Shown piece after piece: positions 34,608 to 43,548 of a DNA stretch of 43,548 nt; within the stretch, counting starts at the first letter, position 1, and every line of letters starts with the position of its first letter. The notes beneath the pieces were generated by a model. It was not told the DNA's origin. It worked only from the letters and a program-made list of their open reading frames with translations, and made no database searches. Source of the DNA: Ignavibacteriales bacterium (GTDB taxonomy: Bacteria > Bacteroidota > Ignavibacteria > UBA10030). The stretch covers positions 1 to 43,548 of the forward strand of contig JACPUH010000076.1 in assembly GCA_016192345.1 (NCBI GenBank), in the 5' to 3' direction. A program made the position numbers and the translations under genes.

Positions 34608-36017
34608 TTACTCTTTTTTCTCGTCGTCAGGAGCCGTAGTCGCTTCGTTCTGATCCGAAACTGCGCTCTCGCCTGCGGGAGCCTCTTCGGCCGGTGGCAC
34701 CGACGCCTGCTCTTCGGGCTGCGCCGCCGGTTTCTCAGCAGGTGCATCTCCCTCAGGTTCGCCCCCTTCCTCGATTTCCGCTTCTTCAAGCCCCCTCCTC
34801 AGCATCGTGACGATCTCATCGATTTTCTCACGTTCGACGCCGAGGGTGGCGACGAGTTCTTCCTTCGGGGTGTCGATCACATCACGGACGCTTTCGTACT
34901 TCTCATCAAAAAACTTATGGAACAGAACATCGCCAAGTTCCTCGCGGAATTCGGAGAGGTCCATGTCATATTCTTCGTCCTCCCCTCCTTCCTTCACCAG
35001 TTGGATATCATACCCCGTCAGCTTGGAGGCGAGACGGACATTCTGGCCGTTTTTTCCGATGGCCAGGGAAACCTGGTCCGCCGCGACCGTCACGCTCGCT
35101 TTCTTGTTTTCCTTGTCCAGGACGACTTCCTTCAGCTTGGCCGGCGACAACGACCGCGTGATAAAATGCATCGACTCGTCCGTCCAGTTGATCACATCGA
35201 TGTTCTCATTGTTCAACTCGCGAACGATCGCATGGATGCGGACTCCCTTCATGCCGACGCAAGCGCCCACGGCGTCGATCCGATCGTCATGGGAGAGAAC
35301 GGCGACCTTGGCCCGATCGCCCGGTTCCCGCGCGATTGCTTTGATCTCAATAATGCCATCATAGATTTCGGGGATCTCGATCTCGAACAGGCGCATCAGG
35401 AAATGCGGGTCTGTTCTCGAAATGATGACCACGGGGTTTCCGGCTCCCTTTCGAACTTCCTTCACCACCGCACGGATGGTGTCCCCTTTCTTATAGCGCT
35501 CCTTGTAGATCTGTTCGTTGCGGGGCAGGATGAGTTCATTCTTATTGTGGATGACAAGGATCTCACCTTTCCCTTTCCGGATCTGGTAGATCTCACCAAC
35601 AACGATTTCGCCCAGGGCGCCCGAATACTCATTGTAGATCGCTTCCCGTTCGATCTCCTTGATACGCTGGTTCAGGTTCTGTTTGGCGCTGACCACCAGT
35701 CGGCGACCAAAGCTCACCAGCGGAACGATCTCGACGTAATCCTCTCCCACGTCGAGGGCCTCACCCGACTTCTGGCTCGCCTCCTTGAGGCTAATCTGTG
35801 TCACGGGATCGGCCACCTCCTCCACCACCTCCCGCTCAAGATAGATTTCAATATCCCCTTTGTCCATATTGACGACGACTTCAAACTTCGCGGTCGGTCC
35901 GTACTTCTTCCGGACCATCATCCCGAAGATGTCCTCGACAATGCCAACAAGGATATCCTTATCGATCCCCTTTTCGCGAACCATTTGGGCAAATGATTCG
36001 ACAATTTCGTGATTCAT
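34608..36017 (-). CDS. nusA: Transcription termination/antitermination factor NusA
   Basis: A 469-residue NusA, which binds RNA polymerase and nascent RNA. It has an N-terminal polymerase-binding domain (1-125), S1 (about 130-195, GEIVVGEIYQIRKGKGEILV in part), two KH domains (about 200-340, with VGACVGMKGVRIHAI and AIGKNGQNVRLA), and an acidic Pro/Ala/Glu-rich tail (about 410-469) in place of the E. coli acidic repeats. The TTG at 36029 is less likely than the ATG at 36017, which has GGAGG five bases ahead. The order rimP-nusA-infB is conserved in bacteria. Confidence 0.95.
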   Translation of the reverse strand: MNHEIVESFAQMVREKGIDKDILVGIVEDIFGMMVRKKYGPTAKFEVVVNMDKGDIEIYLEREVVEEVADPVTQISLKEASQKSGEALDVGEDYVEIVPLVSFGRRLVVSAKQNLNQRIKEIEREAIYNEYSGALGEIVVGEIYQIRKGKGEILVIHNKNELILPRNEQIYKERYKKGDTIRAVVKEVRKGAGNPVVIISRTDPHFLMRLFEIEIPEIYDGIIEIKAIAREPGDRAKVAVLSHDDRIDAVGACVGMKGVRIHAIVRELNNENIDVINWTDESMHFITRSLSPAKLKEVVLDKENKKASVTVAADQVSLAIGKNGQNVRLASKLTGYDIQLVKEGGEDEEYDMDLSEFREELGDVLFHKFFDEKYESVRDVIDTPKEELVATLGVEREKIDEIVTMLRRGLEEAEIEEGGEPEGDAPAEKPAAQPEEQASVPPAEEAPAGESAVSDQNEATTAPDDEKKE

Positions 36018-36045
36018 CTCATCCTCCAAACAAGGTACTCGGTCA

Positions 36046-36507
36046 CTACCACGGCAATACTTCCTTCATTTCTATGATCTGTGAATAGTTCAGTTGCACC
36101 GGTTCACCCTTTTCCGGAGTGAAGGTGATACGTTCCTGTTCGACCCCCTCCAGGATTCCCGTCAGGGTTGACGGGGCGTCCTTCCCCTGATACTGCACCG
36201 TGAAGCGCCTTCCGATATTCTTCGGATATTGTCTCAGCAAACGGAGCGGCTTGTCGATGCCGGGGGAGGAAAGTTCAATCTGGTAGGAACGTTCGAAGAC
36301 TCCCTCGCTCTCCAGGATCAATCCGAACTCCCTGCTGATTTCGGCACATTGCTCTATCGTGACTCCCTTGTCCGTATCGACAAATGCCTGAATGTTGGTG
36401 CCGCGACGATCGTTCCGGAGAACAAGATCCACAAGAAACGCCTCATGCCTCTCCAGAATAGGGGTCAACAATCTCTCAACGGTCGGCTTGATTGCTGCAA
36501 GACTCAT
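36046..36507 (-). CDS. rimP: Ribosome maturation factor RimP
   Basis: A 153-residue RimP, needed for 30S subunit maturation. Visible motifs are FLVDLVLRNDRRGTNIQAFVDTDKGVTIEQCAEISREFG (in parts) and the YQIELSSPGIDKPLR signature, followed by a C-terminal SH3-like domain. The frame is open to 36597, but that stretch crosses the intrinsic terminator of the preceding operon. The ATG at 36507 (MSLAAIKPTVERLL) is the family-like start. It is the first gene of the operon; no convincing promoter -10 was found in the short space after the terminator. Confidence 0.93.
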   Translation of the reverse strand: MSLAAIKPTVERLLTPILERHEAFLVDLVLRNDRRGTNIQAFVDTDKGVTIEQCAEISREFGLILESEGVFERSYQIELSSPGIDKPLRLLRQYPKNIGRRFTVQYQGKDAPSTLTGILEGVEQERITFTPEKGEPVQLNYSQIIEMKEVLPW

Positions 36508-36540
36508 AGGATTTTCGCACCGCGATCGCTCGTCAAAAAA

Positions 36541-36564
36541 AATAGCCCGAAAAGGCGGGCTATT
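36541..36564 (-). terminator. Intrinsic terminator after the LOG-family gene
   Basis: AATAGCCCG (36541-36549) and CGGGCTATT (36556-36564) pair perfectly with a six-base loop. On the minus strand eight T follow (36540-36533). It closes the DedA-to-LOG operon and lies just ahead of rimP. Confidence 0.92.
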
Positions 36565-36620
36565 CTTGAAACGAGGCTCATCAATATAGAGATTCACCCA
36601 CCAAGAAGCAAGGGATTCCT

Positions 36621-37325
36621 TTAGAAAGTTGTCACGGTTTCATGATGCTTATAGAACAAGGCGATCTTCTCCGCCGCGGCCACGGGATCATCAATGATTT
36701 CAAAGCGATTCAGGTCTTCCTCCCCTATCAGCCCCTCCTTGAGCAAAGTGCTCCTGATCCATTCGATGAGTCCGTTCCAATACTCCGAACCCATCAAGAT
36801 AATGGGGAACGGTTTGGTTTTACCCGTCTGGATCAGGGTGATTGCCTCAAAGAACTCGTCCAGCGTTCCAAATCCCCCGGGGAGAACGACAAACCCATGG
36901 GCATACTTGACAAACATGACTTTCCGAACGAAGAAATGCCTGAAGGTGACAAGACGATTGCGATCGATGTACGGGTTGGCGGATTGTTCATGCGGGAGCT
37001 CAATGTTCACTCCGACCGAAGCTCCCCCCTGCTCCTTTGCCCCTTTATTTCCCGCCTCCATGATGCCGGGGCCTCCTCCTGTCAGCACGTTGAAGCCGCG
37101 CTTTACCAGTTCGTGCGCCACACGTACACCCAGCTCGTAGTACCGTGAGCCGGGTTTCACCCTGGCCGACCCAAAGATCGAGACGAGATTCTTTTGCCTG
37201 GACATCAAGGTGAACCCGTCGACAAATTCCGCCATCACCCGGAAAATACGCCAGATATCCTCCTGGGCATGGGAGAGGGAGTCCAATTGTTGTTCATGGT
37301 TCGGGGAGATGGATGGTTCGATCAT
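36621..37325 (-). CDS. LOG family protein (TIGR00730-type nucleotide phosphoribohydrolase)
   Basis: A 234-residue member of the LOG/TIGR00730 family. These hydrolyse nucleoside 5'-monophosphates (cytokinin riboside monophosphates in plants, various NMPs in bacteria) to base and ribose 5-phosphate. Both signatures are present: GGGPGIMEAGNKGA (nucleotide binding) and PGGFGTLDEFFE (catalytic Glu). The N-terminal 45 residues are an extension seen in the longer bacterial members. The substrate is unknown. It is the last gene of its operon, 42 bases after trpG/pabA. Confidence 0.88.
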   Translation of the reverse strand: MIEPSISPNHEQQLDSLSHAQEDIWRIFRVMAEFVDGFTLMSRQKNLVSIFGSARVKPGSRYYELGVRVAHELVKRGFNVLTGGGPGIMEAGNKGAKEQGGASVGVNIELPHEQSANPYIDRNRLVTFRHFFVRKVMFVKYAHGFVVLPGGFGTLDEFFEAITLIQTGKTKPFPIILMGSEYWNGLIEWIRSTLLKEGLIGEEDLNRFEIIDDPVAAAEKIALFYKHHETVTTF

Positions 37326-37367
37326 GGAGACCTCTGTATTGACCGCGAAACAACTTGTAAGGGAGAG

Positions 37368-37931
37368 TTAAAGAGCGAGAAAATTCTTGAGGAGCTCCTT
37401 GCCGTGCCGTGTGGCGATCGACTCCGGGTGAAACTGGACGCCGTAGGTTTTTGAGGTCTTGTGCTGAACTCCCATGATGACCCCGTCGTTCGTCCAGGCC
37501 GTGACGTGCAATTCCGGGGGAAGCGTGTCCTTTTCAACCACCAGGGAATGATAACGCGTGGCGGTAAACGGCATGGGCAACCCGTTGAAGATCCCCTCGC
37601 CCGTATGGTGAATGGCGGAAGTCTTGCCATGGACGATGGAAGGGGCTTTGATGATCTTGCCGCCGAATGCTTCGCCAATTGCCTGGTGGCCCAGACATAC
37701 GCCAAGGATCGGTATCTCTCGATGGAGGGACTTGATGAGTTCGACCGAAACGCCCGCCTCTTTCGGAGTGCATGGGCCGGGTGAGATCACGACCTTCTCC
37801 GGCTTCATCCTTCGGACATCCTCCACCGTGACCTGGTCATTCCGCACCACCGTCAGTGTTGCACCGAGCTCCCCCAGGTATTGAACCAGGTTGTAGGTGA
37901 ACGAATCGTAATTATCGATGACAAGGATCAT
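37368..37931 (-). CDS. trpG: Anthranilate/aminodeoxychorismate synthase glutamine amidotransferase subunit
   Basis: A 187-residue class I glutamine amidotransferase that gives ammonia to a chorismate-using partner. The catalytic triad is Cys79 (GVCLGHQ), His168 and Glu170 (QFHPES). The N-terminal [18 protein letters not shown] and [11 protein letters not shown] are characteristic. It follows trpE by 49 bases, so TrpE is the likely partner. In many genomes the same subunit also serves PabB for folate, so pabA would be an equally fair name. Confidence 0.92.
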   Translation of the reverse strand: MILVIDNYDSFTYNLVQYLGELGATLTVVRNDQVTVEDVRRMKPEKVVISPGPCTPKEAGVSVELIKSLHREIPILGVCLGHQAIGEAFGGKIIKAPSIVHGKTSAIHHTGEGIFNGLPMPFTATRYHSLVVEKDTLPPELHVTAWTNDGVIMGVQHKTSKTYGVQFHPESIATRHGKELLKNFLAL

Positions 37932-37980
37932 GAGTCGGCACGCAATCCTGAGCTGATCAGAGTGTGAATCGTCATAAGGG

Positions 37981-39468
37981 TTACGTCAGAAGTTCAAATG
38001 CCTTAAGATTAGCCCCCAGCTTCTCGAGGGTTTCCTCATATTCACGTTCCGGGGTTGAGTCAAATACAATTCCCGCGCCGGCCTGAAAATACACCGTTGC
38101 GTCCTTTGCCACCATCGTCCGGATGGCGATGCACGAATCCAGGTTTCCCGAAAAGTCGATATACGCGATCGCCCCGCCGTATACACCCCGCTCGACCGGT
38201 TCGAGCTCCGCGATAATTTCCATCGCCCGAATTTTTGGGGCCCCGGACAACGTACCTGCAGGGAAGCAGGAATACAGGGCATCCACGGGTGTCAGTTCCT
38301 TCTTAAGTTGGCCGCGTATGTTTGAGACGATGTGCATGACATGGGAATATCGTTCAATCGTCATAAACTGGTCCACCGTCACGGTTCCATAATCGCAAAT
38401 TCGTCCAAGGTCGTTCCTCCCAAGATCGACCAACATCAGGTGCTCAGCTCTCTCTTTTTCGTCCTGCAACAGTTCCTGCTCCAGTCGTCTGTCCTCCTCC
38501 GGTGTCCCCCCCCTCCGGCGCGTTCCGGCGATGGGTCGAGTCTCAACGATGCCATTTTCGACCCGAACGAGCATCTCCGGAGACGACCCGATGATGAAGA
38601 ATTCTTTGAAGTTGAGGAAGTACATATAGGGGGAGGGATTGACGCCCCTGAGTGTTCGATAGAGATCGAACGGGTCCACGCTTCCCCGCTGTTTTAAACG
38701 CTGGGAGAGGACAACCTGAAAAATGTCCCCTTCCGCGATATACTCACGCGCACGCGTAACGCTCCGGCAGAATGTTTCCTTCTGGATCCCCCGTTCAATG
38801 GCACCGTGGGCTCTGGCGGACCCGATCGCAAGAGGGACCGGCTGCTGGAGGATGCGTTTCAGCTTGGTGATCTCTTCAACAGCTTTCTCATATTCCGCCC
38901 TGAGGTCAGGTTCCGCAAGCCCGGAGGTAGGGAGGTAGGCATTGGAGATCAGGAACAACTGGTGCAGGAGGTTGTCGAATACGAGAACGACATCATAAAA
39001 CATCAGGAAGATATCGGGGATGTGCAGTTCGTCCTTGTCGACCGCGGGGACATTTTCGACAAGCTGTACCGACTCATAGCCAAAGTAGCCGACAGCGCCT
39101 CCGGAAAGGCGTGGCAGACCGGGGACGGGGACGGTCCGTATATGTCCGAATATCGCCTTGAGCGCTGTCAATGGATGCTCGTCCGGAGAGACGAGAGAGG
39201 GGAGCACCTTCACGTCATCGTGATAGGTCTCAATAGTGAACTTCCTTTCCGTGGCGGAAAAGCTCATGAAAGGATTATAGCCGAGGAAGGAATACCGGCC
39301 GATGTTCTCCCCTCCTTCGACGCTTTCCAGGAGAAAGGAATAAGGGCTTTGGTCACGGAGTCTCAGGTAGACCGAGACGGGAGTGTCGGCATCGGCAAGC
39401 AGCGATTCAAAAACGGGAATGACATTCCCCCGAACGCTCAATGTTTTAAACTCTTCGAACGATGTCAT
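37981..39468 (-). CDS. trpE: Anthranilate synthase component I
   Basis: A 495-residue chorismate-utilising enzyme. It has the N-terminal LLES motif (46-49), which in TrpE binds tryptophan for feedback inhibition, followed by [11 protein letters not shown]. The catalytic domain has [25 protein letters not shown] (in parts), [18 protein letters not shown] and [18 protein letters not shown]. These support anthranilate synthase over PabB or isochorismate synthase. The other trp genes are absent here. The 42-base leader contains the GGTGAA/TTCACC dyad. It probably pairs with the following amidotransferase. Confidence 0.93.
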   Translation of the reverse strand: MTSFEEFKTLSVRGNVIPVFESLLADADTPVSVYLRLRDQSPYSFLLESVEGGENIGRYSFLGYNPFMSFSATERKFTIETYHDDVKVLPSLVSPDEHPLTALKAIFGHIRTVPVPGLPRLSGGAVGYFGYESVQLVENVPAVDKDELHIPDIFLMFYDVVLVFDNLLHQLFLISNAYLPTSGLAEPDLRAEYEKAVEEITKLKRILQQPVPLAIGSARAHGAIERGIQKETFCRSVTRAREYIAEGDIFQVVLSQRLKQRGSVDPFDLYRTLRGVNPSPYMYFLNFKEFFIIGSSPEMLVRVENGIVETRPIAGTRRRGGTPEEDRRLEQELLQDEKERAEHLMLVDLGRNDLGRICDYGTVTVDQFMTIERYSHVMHIVSNIRGQLKKELTPVDALYSCFPAGTLSGAPKIRAMEIIAELEPVERGVYGGAIAYIDFSGNLDSCIAIRTMVAKDATVYFQAGAGIVFDSTPEREYEETLEKLGANLKAFELLT

Positions 39469-39475
39469 ACGGCCT

Positions 39476-39502
39476 GGTGAATTTTCACCGAGTTGGTGTA
39501 CA
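39476..39502. promoter_or_regulatory. Two short dyads just upstream of trpE
   Basis: GGTGAA-TT-TTCACC (39476-39489) and the 8-bp palindrome GTGTACAC (39495-39502) fill most of the 42-base interval between the thioesterase gene and trpE. They could be operator half-sites or a small hairpin near the trpE ribosome-binding site. No regulator is identifiable. Confidence 0.25.
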
Positions 39503-39510
39503 CTGTTCTG

Positions 39511-39975
39511 CTATACGTCAACCGACGGCCATTCGATCGAGCAATGCTCTCCTTCAAATGACTGAACGAGCCTGCGCATATCGTCAGGAACCGGTTTCGA
39601 TTTGTTCGTTTTCGGGTCAAGCCACACATGGTAGGCGACATTTTCCACGATCCGCTCCCCCGTCGACGCCCGCTCGACGATCCCCTCCATCGCAAAACTG
39701 GAGTTCTTGATGAAGGAAATCCGCGTGGAAACAATGAGGAGGTCATCGAACATGGCCGGGGCAAGATAATCGATTTCGTTCCGGACCAGGACCACCCTGG
39801 AGTCACTGTTGATGGAATTGAGATCGACCTTCGCTCCGATGTGCCTGAGATATTCAACCCGTCCCACTTCACAATAGAGCAGATAATTGCCGTTGTGGAC
39901 GATCCCCTGCCAATCCACCTCATAATTTCTTACGCGGAGCTGGGTCGAGTGTTTAAAGATCTTCTTATCGAGCAT
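39511..39975 (-). CDS. Hotdog-fold acyl-CoA thioesterase (4HBT/YbgC-like)
   Basis: A 154-residue single-domain hotdog protein. The YEVDWQGIVHNGNYLLYCEVGR segment (residues ~18-39) is the 4-hydroxybenzoyl-CoA thioesterase/YbgC signature, with Asp20 as the expected catalytic acid, and YLRHIGA follows. The acyl-CoA substrate is not predictable. It lies five bases after the threonine aldolase gene. Confidence 0.88.
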   Translation of the reverse strand: MLDKKIFKHSTQLRVRNYEVDWQGIVHNGNYLLYCEVGRVEYLRHIGAKVDLNSINSDSRVVLVRNEIDYLAPAMFDDLLIVSTRISFIKNSSFAMEGIVERASTGERIVENVAYHVWLDPKTNKSKPVPDDMRRLVQSFEGEHCSIEWPSVDV

Positions 39976-39980
39976 GGAGG

Positions 39981-41015
39981 TCAGGAAAGAAGTGATTGAA
40001 AGGTCGCAGCTGCGTGATGCACATCCCTCAGGGAAACATCCATATGCATGACGGCCCGCACAGATCCGTATCCCGCATCGGTCAGCAGGATCTGATTTGC
40101 CCGGAGGAGTGCCAGGATATCGGCAGGCGACTTTCCCATTTGCTCAACATTGATGATCACGATATTGGTATGCACCCCCTCCAGGTCCACCTTTATTCCG
40201 GGAGTTGAAGCAACGGCTTTCGCGAACAACGTTGCTTTTTCATGATCCTCACGCAAGCGCTCGACATTATTTTCCAGGGCAAACAGGGCCCCCGCCGCGA
40301 TAATTCCTGCCTGCCGCATTCCCCCACCGAAGAGTTTGCGATACTTCCGGGCTTTCGTGATCAATTCTTCCGAGCCGACAAGTGCCGACCCAATCGGAGC
40401 GCCCAGGCCTTTCGAGAAACACACGGAGACGGTATCAAAATATTGAGCATACTCCCGTGGATGGATGCCGCTCGCCACCCATGCATTCCACAGCCGGGCC
40501 CCGTCGAGATGCAGTTTTAAGCCGATTGCCTTGGCAAAGGTGTAGGTTTGCTTTAATTCATCGATCGGATACACCGTCCCCCCCGCCATGTTATGAGTAT
40601 TTTCAAGACACACCAACGAGGTCCTCGGCATATAGTAGGCGGAAGAACGGACGGCGGGGGCGATATCGGCCGCACGAAGAATTCCACGCACTCCGCGAAC
40701 GGGGTACAGTTGGACGTTCGAGAGAACCGTGGGGGCGGCCGTCTCGTAATTAAAGATGTGCGATGCCTGCTCGACGATCACTTCATCCCCCGGCTGTGTC
40801 TGGGTCTTCAACGCAAGTTGGTTCGCCATGACACCGGTGGGAACGAACAGCGCCGAGGGCTTCCCGAGCAAGGCCGCTACCGAGTCCTGAAGACGGTTCA
40901 CGGTAGGATCTTCTCCGAACACATCATCACCCACCTCTGCCTCTGCCATTGCCCTCCGCATCTCGGGGCTTGGCTTTGTGACGGTATCGCTTCGCAAATC
41001 TATGAAATTCGTCAT
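39981..41015 (-). CDS. ltaE: Low-specificity L-threonine aldolase
   Basis: A 344-residue PLP enzyme of the threonine aldolase/beta-eliminating lyase family, cleaving L-threonine and allo-threonine to glycine and acetaldehyde. The PLP lysine is Lys202 ([11 protein letters not shown]); His86 ([10 protein letters not shown]) stacks on the ring; [10 protein letters not shown] (169-178) holds the pyridine-binding Asp. [12 protein letters not shown] at the start is the family hallmark. The frame opens at 41075, but the ATG at 41015 overlaps the lnt stop as ATGA and gives the normal N-terminus. Confidence 0.92.
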   Translation of the reverse strand: MTNFIDLRSDTVTKPSPEMRRAMAEAEVGDDVFGEDPTVNRLQDSVAALLGKPSALFVPTGVMANQLALKTQTQPGDEVIVEQASHIFNYETAAPTVLSNVQLYPVRGVRGILRAADIAPAVRSSAYYMPRTSLVCLENTHNMAGGTVYPIDELKQTYTFAKAIGLKLHLDGARLWNAWVASGIHPREYAQYFDTVSVCFSKGLGAPIGSALVGSEELITKARKYRKLFGGGMRQAGIIAAGALFALENNVERLREDHEKATLFAKAVASTPGIKVDLEGVHTNIVIINVEQMGKSPADILALLRANQILLTDAGYGSVRAVMHMDVSLRDVHHAAATFQSLLS

Positions 41016-42685
41016 ACGTCGGTTCTCTCTTCTTTCTCCGCGACCAATGCCAAAATAACGAATAGCCCGGAGCAAAACAAACAGAGAATCGCAAAGAGGT
41101 CGCCGTGGCTCGTATAAAATGTCTGGTCGCTTGTCGGGATGATCCTCGTCGTTACGGTTGCTGCCGTATACATGGATGTTTTCTCATGGATCCTTCCAAC
41201 GGGATCGACAAAACCTGAGATACCGCCGTTGGCGGCCCTGATAATCCATCGACGATTTTCAATGGCCCGAAGCGAAGCGTAGCTCGCATGTTGATACGCG
41301 CCGGATGTGTTCCCCCACCAACTGTCGTTCGTGATGATGACGAGGAACTCAGCCCCCCGGAGGACGAAATTCCTGACATACTCGGGGAACACCGATTCAT
41401 AGCAGATCATCACACTGAATGGGACACGGGCAGTGTTGACCGGGAGTACAAAGAGGGCCGTATCCCGTCCAATTCCCCACATCCCGATTCCGACATTCCA
41501 CTTCAGGGGTTCGATCAGAAAGCTGAGGGCATCCGCGTATGGAATCCGTTCACCGAAGGGAACCAGGACCACCTTTCTGTAGATCGTTCCGACCTCACGA
41601 CCGGGAATGAGAAGGGTGGCTGAGTTGAAATTTTCATAAAAGACATTGGAATCAAAAATCCTGTTCGCGGTTTTCGGTGCGCTCAGGGAATCATACCACA
41701 CCGTCGTGGGAAGTCCCGTCAAAACGGGAACATTGATGGAGTCAAGGCGTGTCCGGAGGGCAGACCACCGCATGGCATTACGCGAAGAGAGGATCGGGAA
41801 CGGGATTGCCGTCTCAGGCCATACAACAAGGTCCGGCTTGAAGTTCACGAGGCCTTCCGTTTCTTCCACGAGTGCCCGGAGCTGCTTCTCATAGGCGACG
41901 GATTTATCAGCGTATCCCTCCCCCCATTTTTCCCATGGGTCGATGTTCGGCTGGATCACACCGACCTTGATACCTTCACTCGGGGGAGCCTCGTCATACC
42001 TTCCGATCACGATCATCCCATAGAGAAAAGGGGCGACATAAAGGGTTGCGAGGGCTCCCATCGCGATGTACGACTGCCGGGATCGCAGGCTCCACGTACC
42101 GGTCGCAACATTCGCAATGAGCAGGAATCCAACGATGTTAAAAACCAGGAGAAGGGCTGAAAGACCGTAGGTGGAAGTGTATTCCACAAGCTGAAGGCGG
42201 TAGAGATCGTACGCCTGGCTGTTTCCGAGCGCCATCCATGGAAATGCAAACTCGGTGATGGAATGAAGATACTCAGAGGATATCCAGAACATCATGAATC
42301 CTCCAAGTCCTGCGAGCAATCCGAGGCGTTTTCGCACGAACCATGTCAGGATCATTCCCGGCCAATAGAACAAAGGGTGAGCAAGAAGGATCGCCGTACC
42401 GGAAGCCATGAGCCATGGATCCTTCATATGGGTATAACCGGCTGTCCAGTACACTGTAATCACGTGGAAGACGAACAACATCAGATAGGAGTAGCGAAGG
42501 AATTGCCACCCTGACCGGATTGTCCCCATGAGGAGAAAAAACGGGATGAAGCCGACATACCCGAGGGAATAGAGAGGGGAAGGAGGAAAAGCAAAACCGA
42601 TCATCGCACCGGAGGCAATGGCCAGGGCAGCGCGATGCCATGGCGTTCCGACGGAGATCCCGGGGGTTTGAGATTCTCTCTTCAT
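41012..42685 (-). CDS. lnt: Apolipoprotein N-acyltransferase
   Basis: A 557-residue inner-membrane protein with about seven helices in the first 230 residues and a periplasmic nitrilase-like domain. The triad is Glu291 (VVWPET), Lys371 ([11 protein letters not shown]) and Cys428 (MICYES). The [14 protein letters not shown] loop is also typical. It adds the third acyl chain to lipoproteins, which implies a diderm cell with lipoprotein sorting. The frame runs on to 42994 in the PAP2 gene region; the ATG at 42685 overlaps the PAP2 stop as ATGA and is chosen. Confidence 0.94.
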   Translation of the reverse strand: MKRESQTPGISVGTPWHRAALAIASGAMIGFAFPPSPLYSLGYVGFIPFFLLMGTIRSGWQFLRYSYLMLFVFHVITVYWTAGYTHMKDPWLMASGTAILLAHPLFYWPGMILTWFVRKRLGLLAGLGGFMMFWISSEYLHSITEFAFPWMALGNSQAYDLYRLQLVEYTSTYGLSALLLVFNIVGFLLIANVATGTWSLRSRQSYIAMGALATLYVAPFLYGMIVIGRYDEAPPSEGIKVGVIQPNIDPWEKWGEGYADKSVAYEKQLRALVEETEGLVNFKPDLVVWPETAIPFPILSSRNAMRWSALRTRLDSINVPVLTGLPTTVWYDSLSAPKTANRIFDSNVFYENFNSATLLIPGREVGTIYRKVVLVPFGERIPYADALSFLIEPLKWNVGIGMWGIGRDTALFVLPVNTARVPFSVMICYESVFPEYVRNFVLRGAEFLVIITNDSWWGNTSGAYQHASYASLRAIENRRWIIRAANGGISGFVDPVGRIHEKTSMYTAATVTTRIIPTSDQTFYTSHGDLFAILCLFCSGLFVILALVAEKEERTDV

Positions 42686-43266
42686 GGTTCGGAAGTCGCC
42701 CGGGCTTTCCGTTCGGCGAGCCATGCAGCGGTTTTGATATACAGAAGCAGGATGACGAGCCCCGCAACCAGTCCCAGGACGGCGCCCGCGAGAATGTCGG
42801 AAGGATAATGCACACCCACATAGACCCGCGAGAATGCCACCGTGCCCGCGAAAGTGAAGAATGCCCAGGTCCATTTCCGTTCGAAATAGGAGAGGACCAG
42901 GGCCGCGGCAAAATTGTTCACGGCGTGCGAGGAGGGAAACGAATAACCGCTTCCACAGCTGACGAGCAGATGGACATCGGGAAGAGTATGACAAGGCCGA
43001 AGCCGCTCAAAGAGGTGCTTCAGGAACGAGCTGTTCAGCTGGTCGCCCAGGGCGATGGTCGGAATGAGGAGCAAAGCCGCCAGGCGACCCTGCTTCCCTC
43101 CTTTCACCAGCAGAAGCAGCCAGAGAATTGCCGCAACGACCAGGGCAACCGGCTTTTTATTCAGATCGGTTACGAACGGCATCATGAAATCGAACAACGG
43201 GTTCTGAAGCGTGTGGTTGCCGAAATAGAACAGGCTGAGGTCGAGGCTCGAGAGGAACTCTGTCAC
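42682..43266 (-). CDS. PAP2-family membrane phosphatase
   Basis: A 194-residue integral membrane protein of the type 2 phosphatidic acid phosphatase family. All three motifs are present: KHLFERLRP (83-91), YSFPSSHAV (109-115, catalytic His114) and SRVYVGVHYPSD (146-157, His153). About five helices are visible. Members include undecaprenyl-diphosphate, phosphatidylglycerophosphate and lipid A phosphatases; with lnt and a DedA gene adjacent, an envelope-lipid substrate is likely, and undecaprenyl diphosphate is a reasonable guess. It overlaps lnt by four bases. Confidence 0.9.
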   Translation of the reverse strand: MTEFLSSLDLSLFYFGNHTLQNPLFDFMMPFVTDLNKKPVALVVAAILWLLLLVKGGKQGRLAALLLIPTIALGDQLNSSFLKHLFERLRPCHTLPDVHLLVSCGSGYSFPSSHAVNNFAAALVLSYFERKWTWAFFTFAGTVAFSRVYVGVHYPSDILAGAVLGLVAGLVILLLYIKTAAWLAERKARATSEP

Positions 43267-43281
43267 AAAAATGGCCGGGGG

Positions 43282-43548
43282 CTAGTGAGGAGATTCTTGT
43301 GGCTTGTTGTTGGAGCGTTTCAGATATAGCCGGACCAAAAGGATGATGGCCGTGAGGGCGATCAGGGATGTGACGATCGTACTGTACGCTTCGAGGTAAC
43401 CCCCGATTTGCTGCCAGTTTTCCCCAACCGCCCGCCCCGTCGAGAGGAGAATGAAATTCCAGATCAGGGCACTGATGAAGGAGAGCAGGACAGAAAGGGG
43501 CAGGGAGAGTTCCGACATGCCGGCAAAGAAGGAAACCACAGCCCTTCC
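43282..43548 (-). CDS. DedA family protein, C-terminal part (partial)
   Basis: The frame is open to the window edge on the minus strand, so the gene's N-terminal half is missing. About 88 residues are visible, starting GRAVSFFAGMSELSLPL (the RxxxxFxAGxxxM pattern of DedA/SNARE-associated proteins). They continue with a membrane helix, GENWQQIGGYLEAYS, a second helix and a short basic tail. DedA proteins act as lipid (including undecaprenyl phosphate) flippases. The GTG at 43539 sits in the middle of the conserved motif, so it is not the real start. It is 15 bases upstream of the PAP2 gene, and the pair makes sense as an undecaprenyl-phosphate recycling unit. Confidence 0.82.
   Translation of the reverse strand, partial: GRAVVSFFAGMSELSLPLSVLLSFISALIWNFILLSTGRAVGENWQQIGGYLEAYSTIVTSLIALTAIILLVRLYLKRSNNKPQESPH

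Noticed and set aside
34578..35996. 472-codon open frame on the plus strand opposite nusA
   Set aside because: Antisense shadow caused by the codon composition of nusA; NusA itself is unambiguous and the opposite frame shows no family motifs.
36530..36535. TTGACG ahead of rimP as a -35 promoter element
   Set aside because: No acceptable -10 hexamer lies 16-19 bases downstream, and the T-run belongs to the terminator.
36508..36597. 30-residue N-terminal extension of rimP
   Set aside because: It reads through the intrinsic terminator of the upstream operon.
42686..42994. 103-residue N-terminal extension of lnt
   Set aside because: It overlaps the well-supported PAP2 gene in another frame and is low in hydrophobic helices; ATGA coupling at 42682-42685 fixes the start.

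Overview
The window looks like a chromosomal stretch of a diderm, oxygen-respiring bacterium, most likely an early-branching member of the Bacteroidota/Chlorobiota (Ignavibacteria-like) group. This is inference. In favour: a bacillithiol ligase (BshC), a short TruB, an apolipoprotein N-acyltransferase (hence an outer membrane), MetX/MetY methionine synthesis under a SAM-I riboswitch, and a split cytochrome b with an unusual multihaem cytochrome. Against Bacteroidia proper: promoters are of the ordinary TTGACA-17-TATATT kind and many genes have clear Shine-Dalgarno sequences. No rRNA, tRNA, CRISPR array, phage or intact insertion sequence was found. Almost all DNA is coding.

Layout. 1-1463 (+): end of a methyltransferase gene overlapping an amidohydrolase gene. 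1467-6042 (+): a sulfur/methionine operon, tusA-like, dsrE2-like, CoA-binding protein, metY, metX. It has a leader of about 430 nt carrying a strong promoter, a palindromic operator candidate, a short ORF with four Cys codons in five, mutually exclusive hairpins, and a SAM-I riboswitch with a terminator-like expression platform. The leader is the most interesting part of the window. 6162-9536 (+): promoter and nucleoside-salvage operon cdd, tdk, nupC-type transporter, punA. 9544-22648 (-): one long respiratory unit that starts from a textbook promoter at 22704-22732. It encodes a 2[4Fe-4S] ferredoxin, Rieske protein, b6-like cytochrome b, cytochrome b C-terminal part, a membrane-anchored octahaem cytochrome c, a cupredoxin-like protein, aa3-type oxidase CoxA/C/D, two tiny membrane proteins, CoxB with an internal insertion, CtaA, CtaB and a DUF420 protein. 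Together these make a quinol:acceptor complex, a possible periplasmic copper carrier, a terminal oxidase and its haem A assembly enzymes.

22999-24763 (+): bshC with its own promoter and a bidirectional terminator. 24786-27202 (-): a MalK/UgpC-type ABC ATPase and aroA. 27283-36507 (-): the classical translation/RNA cluster rimP, nusA, infB, rbfA, truB, ribF, rpsO, pnp, bounded by intrinsic terminators at both ends. 36541-43548 (-): an operon running DedA (cut by the window edge), PAP2 phosphatase, lnt, threonine aldolase, hotdog thioesterase, trpE, trpG/pabA and a LOG-family protein, closed by an intrinsic terminator.

Start codons were moved inward from the longest frame for ctaA, ctaB, the Rieske protein, ABC ATPase, infB, nusA, rimP, threonine aldolase, lnt and punA, because of ATGA overlaps, ribosome-binding sites or family N-termini.
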